Origin: Myxococcales bacterium UBA5297
Lineage (GTDB): Bacteria; Myxococcota; Myxococcia; Myxococcales; UBA5297
Length of the DNA: 29,104 bases
NCBI GenBank assembly: GCA_002408385.1
Contig: DHSB01000114.1
Location: forward strand, 1-29,104
Direction: 5' to 3'
Positions 17,713-25,606 of this stretch are shown piece by piece (the first letter of the stretch is position 1; every line of letters starts with the position of its first letter). The position numbers and the translations under genes are program-made. The notes beneath the pieces are model-generated. The model saw only the letters and a program-made list of their open reading frames with translations, had not been told where the DNA came from and made no database searches.

Positions 17713-18092
17713 GGCGCAGGGCCCCCGGTCACCCCGAGCTCGTTGCCGGTCCCTTGGCCGGCTGTGACCTTGGAACCGGCAGGGCTGTCAGTTGGGAGCT
17801 TGTCGAGGGGCCTCGAGCGAAGCTGGCCCAGCCGTCTCTGGAGCCCAGAGCTCCGTCCGGTGCGGGCGAGTCGAAGGCCGCTCTCCGTTTTTCGCGAGCT
17901 CGGCGACAGGCGGGGCGCAACCGCAGCTTCGCCAGCGCCAAAGGCTTTCGGGCCGCCAGGGGCCTGGGAACCCACCCCGGCAGATTCTGGCCAGACTGGC
18001 AAGAATCTGGAGCCTGAAGCCTGAAGTCTGGGGTCTGCCGGCCGCCCCCGATCTCCCGGAGTCATTTTGGTTCCGGCTCGGCCGGCTTGGGC
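17713..18092. other. Convergent intergenic region with an 11-bp hairpin
   Basis: A 380-base gap separates the DUF4476 gene from tatC, which converge. Frames here lack coding character. A hairpin at 17982-18008 has outer arms AGATTCT and AGAATCT and inner arms GCCA and TGGC with a GAC loop and one mismatch. It is followed by a short direct repeat (CCTGAAGCCTGAAG). No T-run follows on either strand, so its role as a terminator is uncertain. Confidence 0.4.
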
Positions 18093-19322
18093 TTAGGCCG
18101 ACGGCTCGAGCTCTTCGGGCTCGCTCTCCGGCTCCTCGTCGCCCCGCCGCCGCTCGAGGATCCACACGAGCAGCACGCCGAGCTCGAAGCAGACCGCCAT
18201 CGGCACCGCCATCATCGCCAGGTTCACCGCGTCGCCGGTCGGGGTGATGATCGCCGCGAGGGTGACGCAGGCGACCAGCGCATAGCGCTGCGAGCTCCAG
18301 ACCCAGCGAAAGCGCAGCACCCCGAGCAGGGCGAGCACCGCCATGATCAGCGGCAGCTCGAAGATCGCGCCGAAAGCTATCTCGAGGACGAGCACGAGCG
18401 AGAGCTGCTCGCGCATCGAGAGCATCGGGCGGGTCCACTCCTCCTGGCCGAGCTCGCCGCTGGCGGCCGCGAGGCGGCGCTGGGCGCCCCAGACCGCCTC
18501 GAGGGTCTCTGGCTCGGTCGGCAGGGCTGCGGCGAGCGCGGTGACCGCCTCTTCGAGCTTGCGCGACGCCTCGCGGGTCGCACCCTCGGCGAGCAAGGCG
18601 CTGGCCTGCTGGTGCAGGTCGATGCTGCGGACGAGCTCCTGTCGCCGGCTGCCGGCGTTGGCCGCCACGGCCGAGTCGAGCAGCCGCGCGAAGCGCGACA
18701 GACGCTCGGTCAGCTCGACCTTGCTCGAGGTGAGCTTCGAGGGGGCCGCGACCTTGCCCTCGCCGCCGCGGCCCAGGGCGTCGTCGGCCCGGCGGGCCAG
18801 CTCGAGGGCGCGGCCGTCGTCGCCGAGCACCAGCATCCGCGCCGCGTCGTCGCCGCGCGCCCGGGCGATCTCGATGCGCTCGCGCAGGCTGCCCGAGCCC
18901 CCCGGGGTCAGCAGGAACTTGAACATCGGGGGCAGCACGACGAGGTAGCAGAAGAGCGCGCCGAGCAGGAAGAAGAGCGTCCCCAGCGTCACGAACGGCC
19001 CGAGGAGCCTGCGCTCGTGCTTGAGCAGCCCGGGCGCGACGAACTTCCAGAGTTGATAGAGCGCGACCGGCGTCGCCAGGAAGAGGCCGGCGTACAGGCC
19101 GACCTTCAGCAGGACGTTGAGCTCCTCGATGCCCGAGGTGTAGATGAGCGAGCGGCCCCCCTCGGGAAGCGCGGCGAGCACCGGCCGCATCAGCCACTCG
19201 AAGAGCTCGCGCGCAAAGCCCAGCGACAGGCCGCCGAGGACGAGCACGGCCAGCACCACGCGCAACAGGCGCGAGCGCAGCTCGGTCAGATGCTCGGTCA
19301 GGGTGAGCTTGAGGTCGTCCAA
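18093..19322 (-). CDS. tatC: Twin-arginine translocase subunit TatC with a large periplasmic insertion
   Basis: The product has 409 residues; E. coli TatC has 258. The core is clear: EHLTELRSRLL (10-20) with the conserved Glu, membrane helices at about 21-38, 70-95 and 107-130, FELPL (321-325) with E322 matching the essential Glu of helix 4, and TPTGDAVNL with PMAVCFELG near 360-382. An extra block of about 160 residues (roughly 139-298) sits between helices 3 and 4, in the periplasmic loop. It is charged, Ala-rich and helical, with no family I recognise. TatC binds twin-arginine signal peptides and, with TatB, forms the receptor for folded-protein export. The tatB-like gene ends 6 bases before its start. 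The C-terminus has an acidic Glu/Pro tail. Confidence 0.94.
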   Translation of the reverse strand: MDDLKLTLTEHLTELRSRLLRVVLAVLVLGGLSLGFARELFEWLMRPVLAALPEGGRSLIYTSGIEELNVLLKVGLYAGLFLATPVALYQLWKFVAPGLLKHERRLLGPFVTLGTLFFLLGALFCYLVVLPPMFKFLLTPGGSGSLRERIEIARARGDDAARMLVLGDDGRALELARRADDALGRGGEGKVAAPSKLTSSKVELTERLSRFARLLDSAVAANAGSRRQELVRSIDLHQQASALLAEGATREASRKLEEAVTALAAALPTEPETLEAVWGAQRRLAAASGELGQEEWTRPMLSMREQLSLVLVLEIAFGAIFELPLIMAVLALLGVLRFRWVWSSQRYALVACVTLAAIITPTGDAVNLAMMAVPMAVCFELGVLLVWILERRRGDEEPESEPEELEPSA

Positions 19323-19328
19323 GGGGCG

Positions 19329-19730
19329 CTACTTCCCTGTAGGTGCCGCCGCGGTGGGCTCAGCCTCGCTCGGCGTGGGAGCCGTCTCGGCGGGCACGGC
19401 CTGATCTCCAGCGGCTGTCGCGGCGGGCTCCGAGAGGGCGGGCGCCGCCGACGGGCCGCTTCGGGCCACCGACTCGGGATTCGGCTCGGTGAGCGGTGCG
19501 TTGGCTTTCGCCTCCGCGGCAGGGGCGAACGGCGGGCCGGCAGGCGGGGGCGGGTCGTCCATCCGATAGAACTCCGATTCGACGCTCGAGCGCAGGTCGT
19601 CGGTGGCGCGGCGAAACTCACGCAGCCCCTTGCCCAGAGAGCGCGCCAAGCCGGGCAGCTTCGCCGGGCCGAGCAGCAGCAGGGCTAGGACGAAGACGAT
19701 CGCGATCTCTGTACCCGACATCCCGAACAT
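19329..19730 (-). CDS. tatB: Twin-arginine translocase TatB-like subunit
   Basis: The product has 133 residues. It begins MFGMSGTEIAIVFVLALLLL, a single membrane helix, followed by GPAKLPGLARSLGKGLREF, the hinge and amphipathic helix of the TatA/TatB family (PF02416). The GP hinge and the LGKGLREFRRAT segment favour TatB over TatA. The rest (about 60-133) is a low-complexity Pro/Ala/Glu tail. It directly precedes tatC with a 6-base gap, so the two are co-translated. The start at ATG 19730 is set by the helix; an internal ATG three codons later is possible. No second tatA-like gene is in the window. Confidence 0.88.
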   Translation of the reverse strand: MFGMSGTEIAIVFVLALLLLGPAKLPGLARSLGKGLREFRRATDDLRSSVESEFYRMDDPPPPAGPPFAPAAEAKANAPLTEPNPESVARSGPSAAPALSEPAATAAGDQAVPAETAPTPSEAEPTAAAPTGK

Positions 19731-19972
19731 GGTCGTTGCTTGTCCCCTGAGGAAACGGCTCCCGCGGGTTATCGGCCGAAGCCCGCTCTCGACGCAACTG
19801 CTCGCGCTGCGCCGGAAGGGCGCGCTCCAAAGTGGCGCAGGGCCTCGCCAGTCTGGGGCGACCTGGACGTGCCCCTTGCCAAACCCTCGAAGAGACGAGG
19901 CTCTTCCTCCGGCGCGCTCCTTGCCAAGCGAAGGATACGGACGGCCAAGGGCCCTTCGACAGGAGGCAGGCG

Positions 19973-21619
19973 ATGGCGACAAGGCTCACGCAGGAGATGA
20001 CCGACCAGGCGGTGCGCTCCGCGGTTCGCGCGGTGCGCCAGGAGGCGTGCGGCCGTCCGGACAACGGCTGGCGCGGCGGCAAGCCGATAGAGGACCCGGA
20101 GAAGACCAAGCGCTGGGGGTTCGTGACCGCCAAGCCCTCCGAGTACCTCGTCCACATGCGCCGCGGGAAGATCCTCGGGCGCAGCAGCGGCCAGGGGGCG
20201 AGCTGCTTCAAGTGGCCCTGGGACTCGGTGGCGATCATCCCCACCACCCTCCAGCACATCTACTTCGCGGCCGACCAGGTGACCTCGGAGAAGGTCGGCG
20301 TCCAGGTCAAAGGGCTGGCGGTCTACCGTGTCGCGAGGCCCGAGCTGACGGTGCGCATGCTCAACTTCAGCTTCCCCGAGCGCGCTCAGCAGAAGCTCGC
20401 CGAGACGCTGGGCGACATGTTCATCGGCGCGGTGCGCCGGCTGGTCGCGAACCTCACCGTCGAGGAGTGCCTGGTGCGACGCAAGGAGGCGCTCGCCGCC
20501 TTCCTGATGGCCGAGATCGCCCCGGTCGTCTCCGGCGCCGGCCGCGCCAGCGACAGCACCGACCGCGGCTGGGGCGTGGTCATCGATACCATCGAGATCC
20601 AGGACGTCGTCGTGCTCAGCGAGGCGGTCTTCGCCAACATGCAGGCGCCCTATCGCAATCAGCTCATGCTCAAGGCGCGCGAGGCCGAGCTGGCGCGCGA
20701 GCGCGAGCTCGAGGAGACGCAGGCGCGCGCCGACGCCCAGCTTCGCGAGCTGCGCGCGCAGGCCGAGACCGCCGCGGCGCAGGCCGAGTCGGCCGCGCAG
20801 ATGAAGCGGCTGGCGGCCCAGACGCAGGCCGAGCAGGCCAGAGTGCAGGCCGAGCGTGAGCTCGAGCACGCCAAGCTCGAGGCGGACCGCGAGCTCGAGC
20901 GGCGCAAGCTCGAGAAGGAGGCCGAGCTCTCGCGCGCGCGGGCGGAGAAGGACCGTGAGGCCCAGGCCTACCGGGCCCGGGGCGAAGCCGAGGCGCGCAA
21001 GGTGAAGGCCGAGGCGTCGGCCCACGCGGCCGAGGCCGAAGCGCTCGCGGGGGAGCGCGCCCAGGAGCTTCGGGCGCAGTCGGCGCACAACCAGCTGTCG
21101 CGCGAGCACGAGCTGGCGAAGACGAAGCTCGCCCACCAGACCGAGCAGGCGCGCGAGCGGGCGATGGCGGAGCGTGAGGCGGCCGAGGCCGAGGACGCGC
21201 TCGTCGCCGAGCGTGCACAGCGCGCCCTCGAGCTGCAGAAGAGCGAGGCCGCCTCCTCGGCCGAGGTGCGCCGGCTCGAGATGGAGCTGACGCGGCTCGA
21301 GGGCGAGCTGAAGGCCTCGGTGGCCGCGCGCCAGCGCGAGGTCGACAACACCATCTCTCTCGAGAAGCTGCAGAGCGACTTCGTCAACAAGGCCCTGCCC
21401 GAGATCGCCCACGTGCTGCAGCAGCAGTTCAGCAAGGTGGAGATCATCGCCGGCGCGAACGAGAACCCCTTCGGCTTCCTGGTCCACGCCTTCGAGGGCG
21501 TGATGGAGATGGCCAGGTGGGGCGGGCTCTCCTCGGCGGTGACCACCCCCGGCGCTCTGACCCGGCCGCCGGCGCGGGCGAACGGGGCGCACCCGGTCGT
21601 CGAGAAGAAGCCCTCGTAG
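19973..21619 (+). CDS. SPFH/band-7 (flotillin-like) protein with long coiled coil
   Basis: The product has 548 residues. An SPFH-type domain occupies about 40-230, with GQGASCFKWPWDSVAIIP and later VIDTIEIQDVVVLSEAVFANMQAP, which is typical of the end of a band-7 domain. A long Ala/Glu/Arg coiled coil follows from about 232 to 475, with many ERELE and AEAEA runs. The C-terminal 70 residues are less charged. There is no N-terminal membrane helix, so it may associate peripherally with membrane or form a soluble ring. SPFH proteins oligomerise into membrane microdomain scaffolds or cages. GGAGG lies 7 bases upstream of ATG 19973, which is why this start was chosen over an upstream one. It is divergent from tatB across 242 bases. 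Confidence 0.82.
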   Translation: MATRLTQEMTDQAVRSAVRAVRQEACGRPDNGWRGGKPIEDPEKTKRWGFVTAKPSEYLVHMRRGKILGRSSGQGASCFKWPWDSVAIIPTTLQHIYFAADQVTSEKVGVQVKGLAVYRVARPELTVRMLNFSFPERAQQKLAETLGDMFIGAVRRLVANLTVEECLVRRKEALAAFLMAEIAPVVSGAGRASDSTDRGWGVVIDTIEIQDVVVLSEAVFANMQAPYRNQLMLKAREAELARERELEETQARADAQLRELRAQAETAAAQAESAAQMKRLAAQTQAEQARVQAERELEHAKLEADRELERRKLEKEAELSRARAEKDREAQAYRARGEAEARKVKAEASAHAAEAEALAGERAQELRAQSAHNQLSREHELAKTKLAHQTEQARERAMAEREAAEAEDALVAERAQRALELQKSEAASSAEVRRLEMELTRLEGELKASVAARQREVDNTISLEKLQSDFVNKALPEIAHVLQQQFSKVEIIAGANENPFGFLVHAFEGVMEMARWGGLSSAVTTPGALTRPPARANGAHPVVEKKPS

Positions 21620-21639
21620 GCCAAAGCCGAGCGGCCGTC

Positions 21640-21698
21640 GCCGGTCACGCTCGCTCTCGCTCCCGAAGCATCGTTCGGGGCGAGAGGGGGTGACCGGC
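21640..21698. terminator. Long imperfect hairpin between convergent genes
   Basis: Outer arms GCCGGTCAC (21640-21648) and GTGACCGGC (21690-21698) are perfectly complementary. Inner arms of CTCTCGC-type and GCGAGAG-type sequence continue toward the apex with small bulges, closing near a CCGAA/TTCGG stem with GCATCG loop. On the plus strand it is followed by TCTCGTTTCC. It starts 20 bases after the SPFH stop and ends 20 bases before the PEGA gene stop, so it could serve both transcripts. Confidence 0.7.
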
Positions 21699-21717
21699 TC
21701 TCGTTTCCAGGCCCTCG

Positions 21718-22488
21718 CTACTGAACCGGCTCCAGCGTGACGCGGGTGCGCGCGTCGGCGCTGATATCAACGGCGACCTTCTTGTCCTTGAAGCCCGGCG
21801 CGCTGACCCGCAGGGTGATCGTCCCGGGCGAGAAGCCGGTAAAGACGGCAGGACTCGGCTTGGCCATCGGCATCCCGACCACCTGGACGGTCGCTCCAGG
21901 CGGCGTGGTCTCGACGAGCAGCGTGCAGGACTTCTTTTGAGTGCCCCAGCGAGTCGGGAGCTGCGAGACGGGCAGCGGCGCCTGAGGAGGCGGAGGAGGG
22001 GCCACTTGTGGCTGCGCGGAGGTCGCGGGAACCCCGACGGTTGCCGGCAGAGGCGGCGGGGGCACGGGGTTCAGCGAAGGTGGCCCCACCGCCGCGGGAT
22101 TCAAGAGAGCAGGCTGCGCGAGACCGGCGGGCGGCGGAGGAGGCGGGACCTGCGCCTGATAGGCGGGCGCGACCGCGGGCTGCGCCGGGCGAGGCGGCGG
22201 CTCGATGATCCTCGGCGCTGGGTTGAGCGGCGCGTGGATCTGCAGGTCTTCGCTTCCCGAGACCTGCAGCAGGTCGACGCGGGTGACATAGCCCTCGGCC
22301 GCGAGCTTCAGCTCGTGCGTGCCGGGCTCGACCTTGGGGATGGTGACCGGCGCCGGGCCGTAGGCCGTGCCGTCGAGCTGCACCAGGGCGCCCGGCGGGT
22401 CTGTCGAGATCTTCAGCGAGGAGGCAGAGGCGAGCGCCGGCGCTGCGAGAAGCAGGCTGGCGAGCAGAGTGCGGATGGGCGTGCGCAT
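21718..22488 (-). CDS. Secreted protein with two PEGA domains and a proline-rich linker
   Basis: The product has 256 residues. A signal peptide (about 1-22, ending ALASA) is followed by a PEGA domain at 24-90, containing STDPPGALVQLDGTAYGPAP and GTHELKLAAEGY. The middle (about 92-178) is a proline-rich linker with runs of five to six prolines. A second PEGA-like domain (about 188-254) contains ETTPPGATVQVVG and GTITLRVSAPGFKDKK. PEGA domains are small beta domains found in surface proteins and beside kinases; they probably bind carbohydrate or protein. The protein is likely periplasmic or surface exposed. ATG 22488 follows directly on the signal peptide; no good ribosome-binding site is seen. 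Confidence 0.85.
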   Translation of the reverse strand: MRTPIRTLLASLLLAAPALASASSLKISTDPPGALVQLDGTAYGPAPVTIPKVEPGTHELKLAAEGYVTRVDLLQVSGSEDLQIHAPLNPAPRIIEPPPRPAQPAVAPAYQAQVPPPPPPAGLAQPALLNPAAVGPPSLNPVPPPPLPATVGVPATSAQPQVAPPPPPQAPLPVSQLPTRWGTQKKSCTLLVETTPPGATVQVVGMPMAKPSPAVFTGFSPGTITLRVSAPGFKDKKVAVDISADARTRVTLEPVQ

Positions 22489-22622
22489 GGGCCCGGTTGT
22501 AGGCCGCAGCGCGAGGGCGGGTCAAACTCCGGGCCCGCCCATCGTTCGGAAGGATTGGGGCTCGGCGACCCTACTGGCAGCAACGGCGGCGACCGGCAGG
22601 AGGAGCGTGCGGCCCGCCGGTC

Positions 22623-23447
22623 TCAACCCGCGTCGGCGATCGGCGCCTTCGCGCAGGCGTCCAGGCTCGCGGTGAGCAGCTCCCAGGCGCGGCTGGCGCT
22701 GGGCAGACGGCCGCCCACCTCGCTTCGGGTCAGCTCGATCGCGCGCTTGGCCGAGCCCGTCGCCGCTTCGCGGGTGAGCGCCCCTGAGCGCACCTGCAGG
22801 TGGAGCAGCAGCAGGAACGACTGCAGCACGTCGGTCACGTTGTAGGCCTGCACCTCGTCGAGACGGCCGCTGGCCACCATCGACTCGACATCCTTGCCGC
22901 TCATCCCCGGTTTGCCCGGGAGCCCGTGGAACTTGCAGAGCAGATCGAACCGCCCGACCCGTCCGTGCGAGCCGGCCGCCTCGCGCTGCAGGTCGCAGTT
23001 GAGCGCGGGGGCGACTCGCGGGCTGTGCGGCGAGTCGAAGTATGCCGGCGCGGCGAGGCGCATCCGGGAGGCCCACAGCTCCATCAGCGGCAGGTCGAAG
23101 CCGGTGCTGTTGAAGCCGACGCAGACCCGTCCGGCGATCGACTCAAAGAAGCTGCCGACAAACCCCTCGAGCGGCGCCTCGTCCGCGCGCCAGCAGAGCC
23201 AACCGGTCGCGACGATGGGCGCGGCGGGAGCGGCCTCGCGCCTCTCGGCGAGCAGCACCGCGCCGCACACCGGCTCGTGGAACGGCAGCTTCAGAAAGCC
23301 GCTGCTCTCGGCGTGCCCCTGCTCGACGAGCCGCTGGCAGACCTCGAGCGGATCGACGCAAGGGGCGAGGTCGAGCACCTCGCGGGCGAGGGCGAGGTTG
23401 CAGCGCGTCTCGAGATCGAGGATGGCCCACTTCGGTTGGCTGTTCAC
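22623..23447 (-). CDS. Predicted 3'-5' exonuclease of the PolB-like family
   Basis: The product has 274 residues. The exonuclease motifs of DnaQ-like enzymes are in order: ExoI DLET (D11, E13), ExoII GFNSTGFDLP (N113, D118) and ExoIII YNVTD (Y202, D206). The GRFDLLCKFHGLPGK segment (about 165-179) is typical of the predicted PolB-related exonuclease family PF10108. All metal-binding acidic residues are present, so it should be active in trimming DNA or RNA 3' ends. The GTG start at 23447 follows a GGATG-type purine-rich site. There is no polymerase domain; its partner is not evident. Neighbours on the minus strand are the DoxX gene, 132 bases upstream, and the PEGA gene downstream. Confidence 0.87.
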   Translation of the reverse strand: MNSQPKWAILDLETRCNLALAREVLDLAPCVDPLEVCQRLVEQGHAESSGFLKLPFHEPVCGAVLLAERREAAPAAPIVATGWLCWRADEAPLEGFVGSFFESIAGRVCVGFNSTGFDLPLMELWASRMRLAAPAYFDSPHSPRVAPALNCDLQREAAGSHGRVGRFDLLCKFHGLPGKPGMSGKDVESMVASGRLDEVQAYNVTDVLQSFLLLLHLQVRSGALTREAATGSAKRAIELTRSEVGGRLPSASRAWELLTASLDACAKAPIADAG

Positions 23448-23579
23448 CCGGCCATCCTAGCAACCAAGCTCGAAAGACCGAGGTTTCATCCGCTCGGAGC
23501 GAAGGCGCCCTGCGCGCGCTGGCCCTTCGGCCGAAGAGGACAAGCCGCCCGATGCGGATTCTGTTGCCTCGCGCGCCGC

Positions 23580-23978
23580 TCAGCCGCGCGCGCGCGCCCG
23601 TCTCGCCCGCAAAATCCGCAGCGGCGACAGGTCACTCCGCGAGACGCCGATGAGCGAGACCAGGGCCAACAGGGTGAACGGCGTGATGAGCGCGAGCCAC
23701 TCGGCGTGCACGATGTGGGTGACGATGGCCCCGAGCATCACCGCGCTGATCAGCGCCGCGCCGAACGAGGTCAGCCTCGGGACGAGCAGCAGGATGGCGC
23801 CCGCGGTCTCGACCGCGCCGACGAAGAACATGACCCAGAGCGGATAGCCCCACCCGATAAAGTTGGTCGGGTGCGGCGGGCTCGCCGCCAGCTTCTGCGT
23901 TCCGGCCAGGAGGAAGAGCGCGGAAGCGACGAGGGTCGCGAACCAGAGGGTCGCCTTTCCAAACAGGCCTGCTTTCAC
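23580..23978 (-). CDS. DoxX-family membrane protein
   Basis: The product has 132 residues with four hydrophobic helices (about 10-27, 44-66, 72-90 and 95-112). The AGTQKL segment after helix 1 and WGYPLWVMFFVGAVETAGAILLL are typical of the DoxX/DoxD-like family (PF07681/PF13564). The family is loosely linked to quinone or thiol redox chemistry, with most members uncharacterised. The GTG start at 23978 has GGAGG six bases upstream, a strong signal. The last 15 residues are very Arg-rich. It lies 90 bases after the small zinc-ribbon gene on the same strand, so the two may be co-transcribed. Confidence 0.82.
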   Translation of the reverse strand: MKAGLFGKATLWFATLVASALFLLAGTQKLAASPPHPTNFIGWGYPLWVMFFVGAVETAGAILLLVPRLTSFGAALISAVMLGAIVTHIVHAEWLALITPFTLLALVSLIGVSRSDLSPLRILRARRARARG

Positions 23979-24068
23979 GAGTCGCCTCCGGCGGCGCGAA
24001 CCAAGGCCGGGGCGCAGCGTGGCGGCGGCAATCGCCCCGGCTGCGCCTCTTCGATCGAGTGTCTGTCC

Positions 24069-24275
24069 TCAGAGGTCCGCAAAGCTGATCTCTTCGGGTA
24101 TCTGCCCGGTCCCTCCGCAATAGCTGCAAGGGTCTTCGACTCTGGTCAGACCGACGTAGCGGCCCTTGCCGAGGCAGCCCGGGCAGGTGATTTTCCGCTC
24201 GCGCTTGTCGCGCTCGGAAAAAGCCGAGCGATCCAGCACGAAGCCGTCTGACAGGAGGTTGACTCGCGTCGTCAT
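24069..24275 (-). CDS. Small zinc-ribbon protein with paired CxxCxGxG motifs
   Basis: The product has only 68 residues. It has two motifs: CPGCLGKG (31-38) and CSYCGGTG (50-57). This four-cysteine pattern is that of one DnaJ-type zinc finger. It also resembles the zinc motif of small anti-TRAP-like proteins. There is no J domain, so it is not DnaJ. The N-terminus (about 1-28) is charged and unrecognised. ATG 24275 has GAGGGA six bases upstream, and codon use fits a real gene. The frame stays open far upstream, but the coding signal begins here. It may be a zinc-dependent adaptor or chaperone accessory. Function is unknown. Confidence 0.75.
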   Translation of the reverse strand: MTTRVNLLSDGFVLDRSAFSERDKRERKITCPGCLGKGRYVGLTRVEDPCSYCGGTGQIPEEISFADL

Positions 24276-24520
24276 TCGATCCCTCGAGTCCTTGAAGAGG
24301 CGCGGTCTCTTCGCGAAGAGGCGCGCGCTGTGGAGATCCTGAAGGTGCGGCCCCGGCGCGCGGGCCACCAGCCGCGTTTTTGCGGGGGCGGGCGCGCTCG
24401 GTGGGTCCCTGGCGCGCGCTCGCCACGCGAGCGTGCAGCGACGTCTCCCTCCGTTTGGCGCGCGATGGGCTCGCCCCTCCGCACGTCGATGCATCCTCGC
24501 CCCCAACACAAAGACGAAGT

Positions 24521-24560
24521 GAGCCGGCTGCCCGCGGGAGCTCCGCGGGCAGGCCGGCTC
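24521..24560 (-). terminator. Strong intrinsic terminator after the 155-residue gene
   Basis: Arms of 17 base pairs with one bulged G: GAGCCGGC and GCCGGCTC outside, TGCCCGCGG and CCGCGGGCA inside, with a GAGCT loop. On the minus strand it is followed by a T-rich run (ACTTCGTCTTTGTGTT). It lies 26 bases after the stop of the gene at 24587-25054. The rest of the 311-base gap (24276-24586) holds nothing I recognise beyond the promoter expected for the zinc-ribbon gene. Confidence 0.85.
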
Positions 24561-24586
24561 GAGGCGAAGGGGAGCTGAAGGGACTG

Positions 24587-25054
24587 CTACTCGGACTTGC
24601 GGGACTTGCGCTTGCCGGTCGCGAAGTAGTCGATGGCCGGCTTGAGCGCGTCGGCGAGGACCGGATCGCTGTCGGCGATGCGCACCAGCGTCGTGTAGTA
24701 GGCGAGCGCCGCCCACCAGCACTCCGAGCGCGCGGTCAGGATGGTGTCGGAGAGCGTCTGGGCGAGGGCGGCGGTCTCGGCCTCGACGGGCTGGAGCTGG
24801 TTGGCCAAAGCGAGGTCGTTGCGCATCCCCTCGACCGAGATGCCCGGCAGCGACACGCCGTAGCGGGTGGCCAGGGTGGCCATCAACTCGACGATCCACT
24901 CGCCGTTGGGCCGCATCTTGAGCGCCTGCGAGCGCTCCTCGGTCGACAGGGGCTGCGTGAAGGGCTCGCACTTCTTCGCCGCCGTGCGAATCCCGCCGCG
25001 CACCTCCTCGATCGTCTCGGGGCTGGGGTTGTTGCTGCCAACACGGTCTTTCAT
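24587..25054 (-). CDS. Conserved-looking protein of unknown function
   Basis: The product has 155 residues, appears mostly helical and has no signal peptide or membrane segment. I do not recognise the family. Visible features are a GGIRTAAKKCEPF segment near 20-32, a central block EWIVELMATLATRYGVSLPG (about 52-71), the aromatic cluster ECWWAALAYYTTLVR (about 111-125) and a basic tail GKRKSRKSE. A Lys/Arg tail could contact nucleic acid, but this is inference. ATG 25054 has AGGAGG seven bases upstream, which fixes the start even though the frame runs open through the adjacent repeat array. A strong terminator ends it. An AT-rich patch around 25108-25135 upstream could hold its promoter. Confidence 0.75.
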   Translation of the reverse strand: MKDRVGSNNPSPETIEEVRGGIRTAAKKCEPFTQPLSTEERSQALKMRPNGEWIVELMATLATRYGVSLPGISVEGMRNDLALANQLQPVEAETAALAQTLSDTILTARSECWWAALAYYTTLVRIADSDPVLADALKPAIDYFATGKRKSRKSE

Positions 25055-25219
25055 AGGGCTGCCTCCTGTCTGCGGGGTGATTGACGCGGGGAGGCTATGC
25101 GCAAAAGAAACCGGGGGACACCAAAAAATATCAGCGGGCCCGGGAATGTCGTAAATCGGACTGCAAATCGACTCGATGACACCCCCGAAAGGGTGGGTGA
25201 TCCAAAATGGCCTATCTCG

Positions 25220-25450
25220 GAGACCGAATCTTCGGTCCTCGAGACCGGATTTCTTGTCGCCCACACCCGATGGAGGCTCCCGGAGACCGAGCCATCGGTC
25301 TTTCCGACACGACGTCGGCTCGGCGAGGCGGAACCGCCGGTCCTCGACACCCGAGGTCGGCTCCGAGAGATCGGAGCGGCCCTCCTCGAGACGAGACGGA
25401 GGCTCGGAGAGACCGAGGGTTCGCTCGTCTTGAGGGAGTATCGGCTCCGG
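25220..25450. repeat. Degenerate 21-bp tandem repeat, about 11 units
   Basis: Eleven successive 21-base units can be laid end to end. The consensus begins GAGACCGA, continues with four variable bases, then TCGG and a CTC-type end; units differ at many positions. Alternate units are more alike, giving a 42-base higher period. Several units carry an internal dyad, for example ACCGAA with TTCGGT in the first. Because 21 is a multiple of 3, all frames tend to stay open, giving false 7-residue protein repeats on both strands. It lies in the 552-base gap (25055-25606) between two divergent genes. Also in the gap is a CACCC/GGGTG dyad near 25180-25198. Confidence 0.85.
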
Positions 25451-25606
25451 AGGGGCGAACCAAGCGCGCACTGGGCAGGCGTGGCGCAAGGGCGAAGCGG
25501 CTGCCGTTTCGCGGGAACTCCGCCGCCGGTGCCGGCGCTTTCATGGACCGCGGTGGATTGTGCGGCGGGCCATCAAGGTCGGGGGCGCTCAATGGGAGAA
25601 GGGGCA

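Noticed and set aside
25220..25450. CRISPR array
   Set aside because: Units are contiguous 21-base degenerate repeats with no constant repeat and variable spacers, and no cas genes are present.
25055..25489. N-terminal extension of the 155-residue protein through the 21-bp repeats
   Set aside because: The frame is open because the repeat period is a multiple of three. A perfect ribosome-binding site sits before ATG 25054 and the extension has no coding character beyond the repeat.
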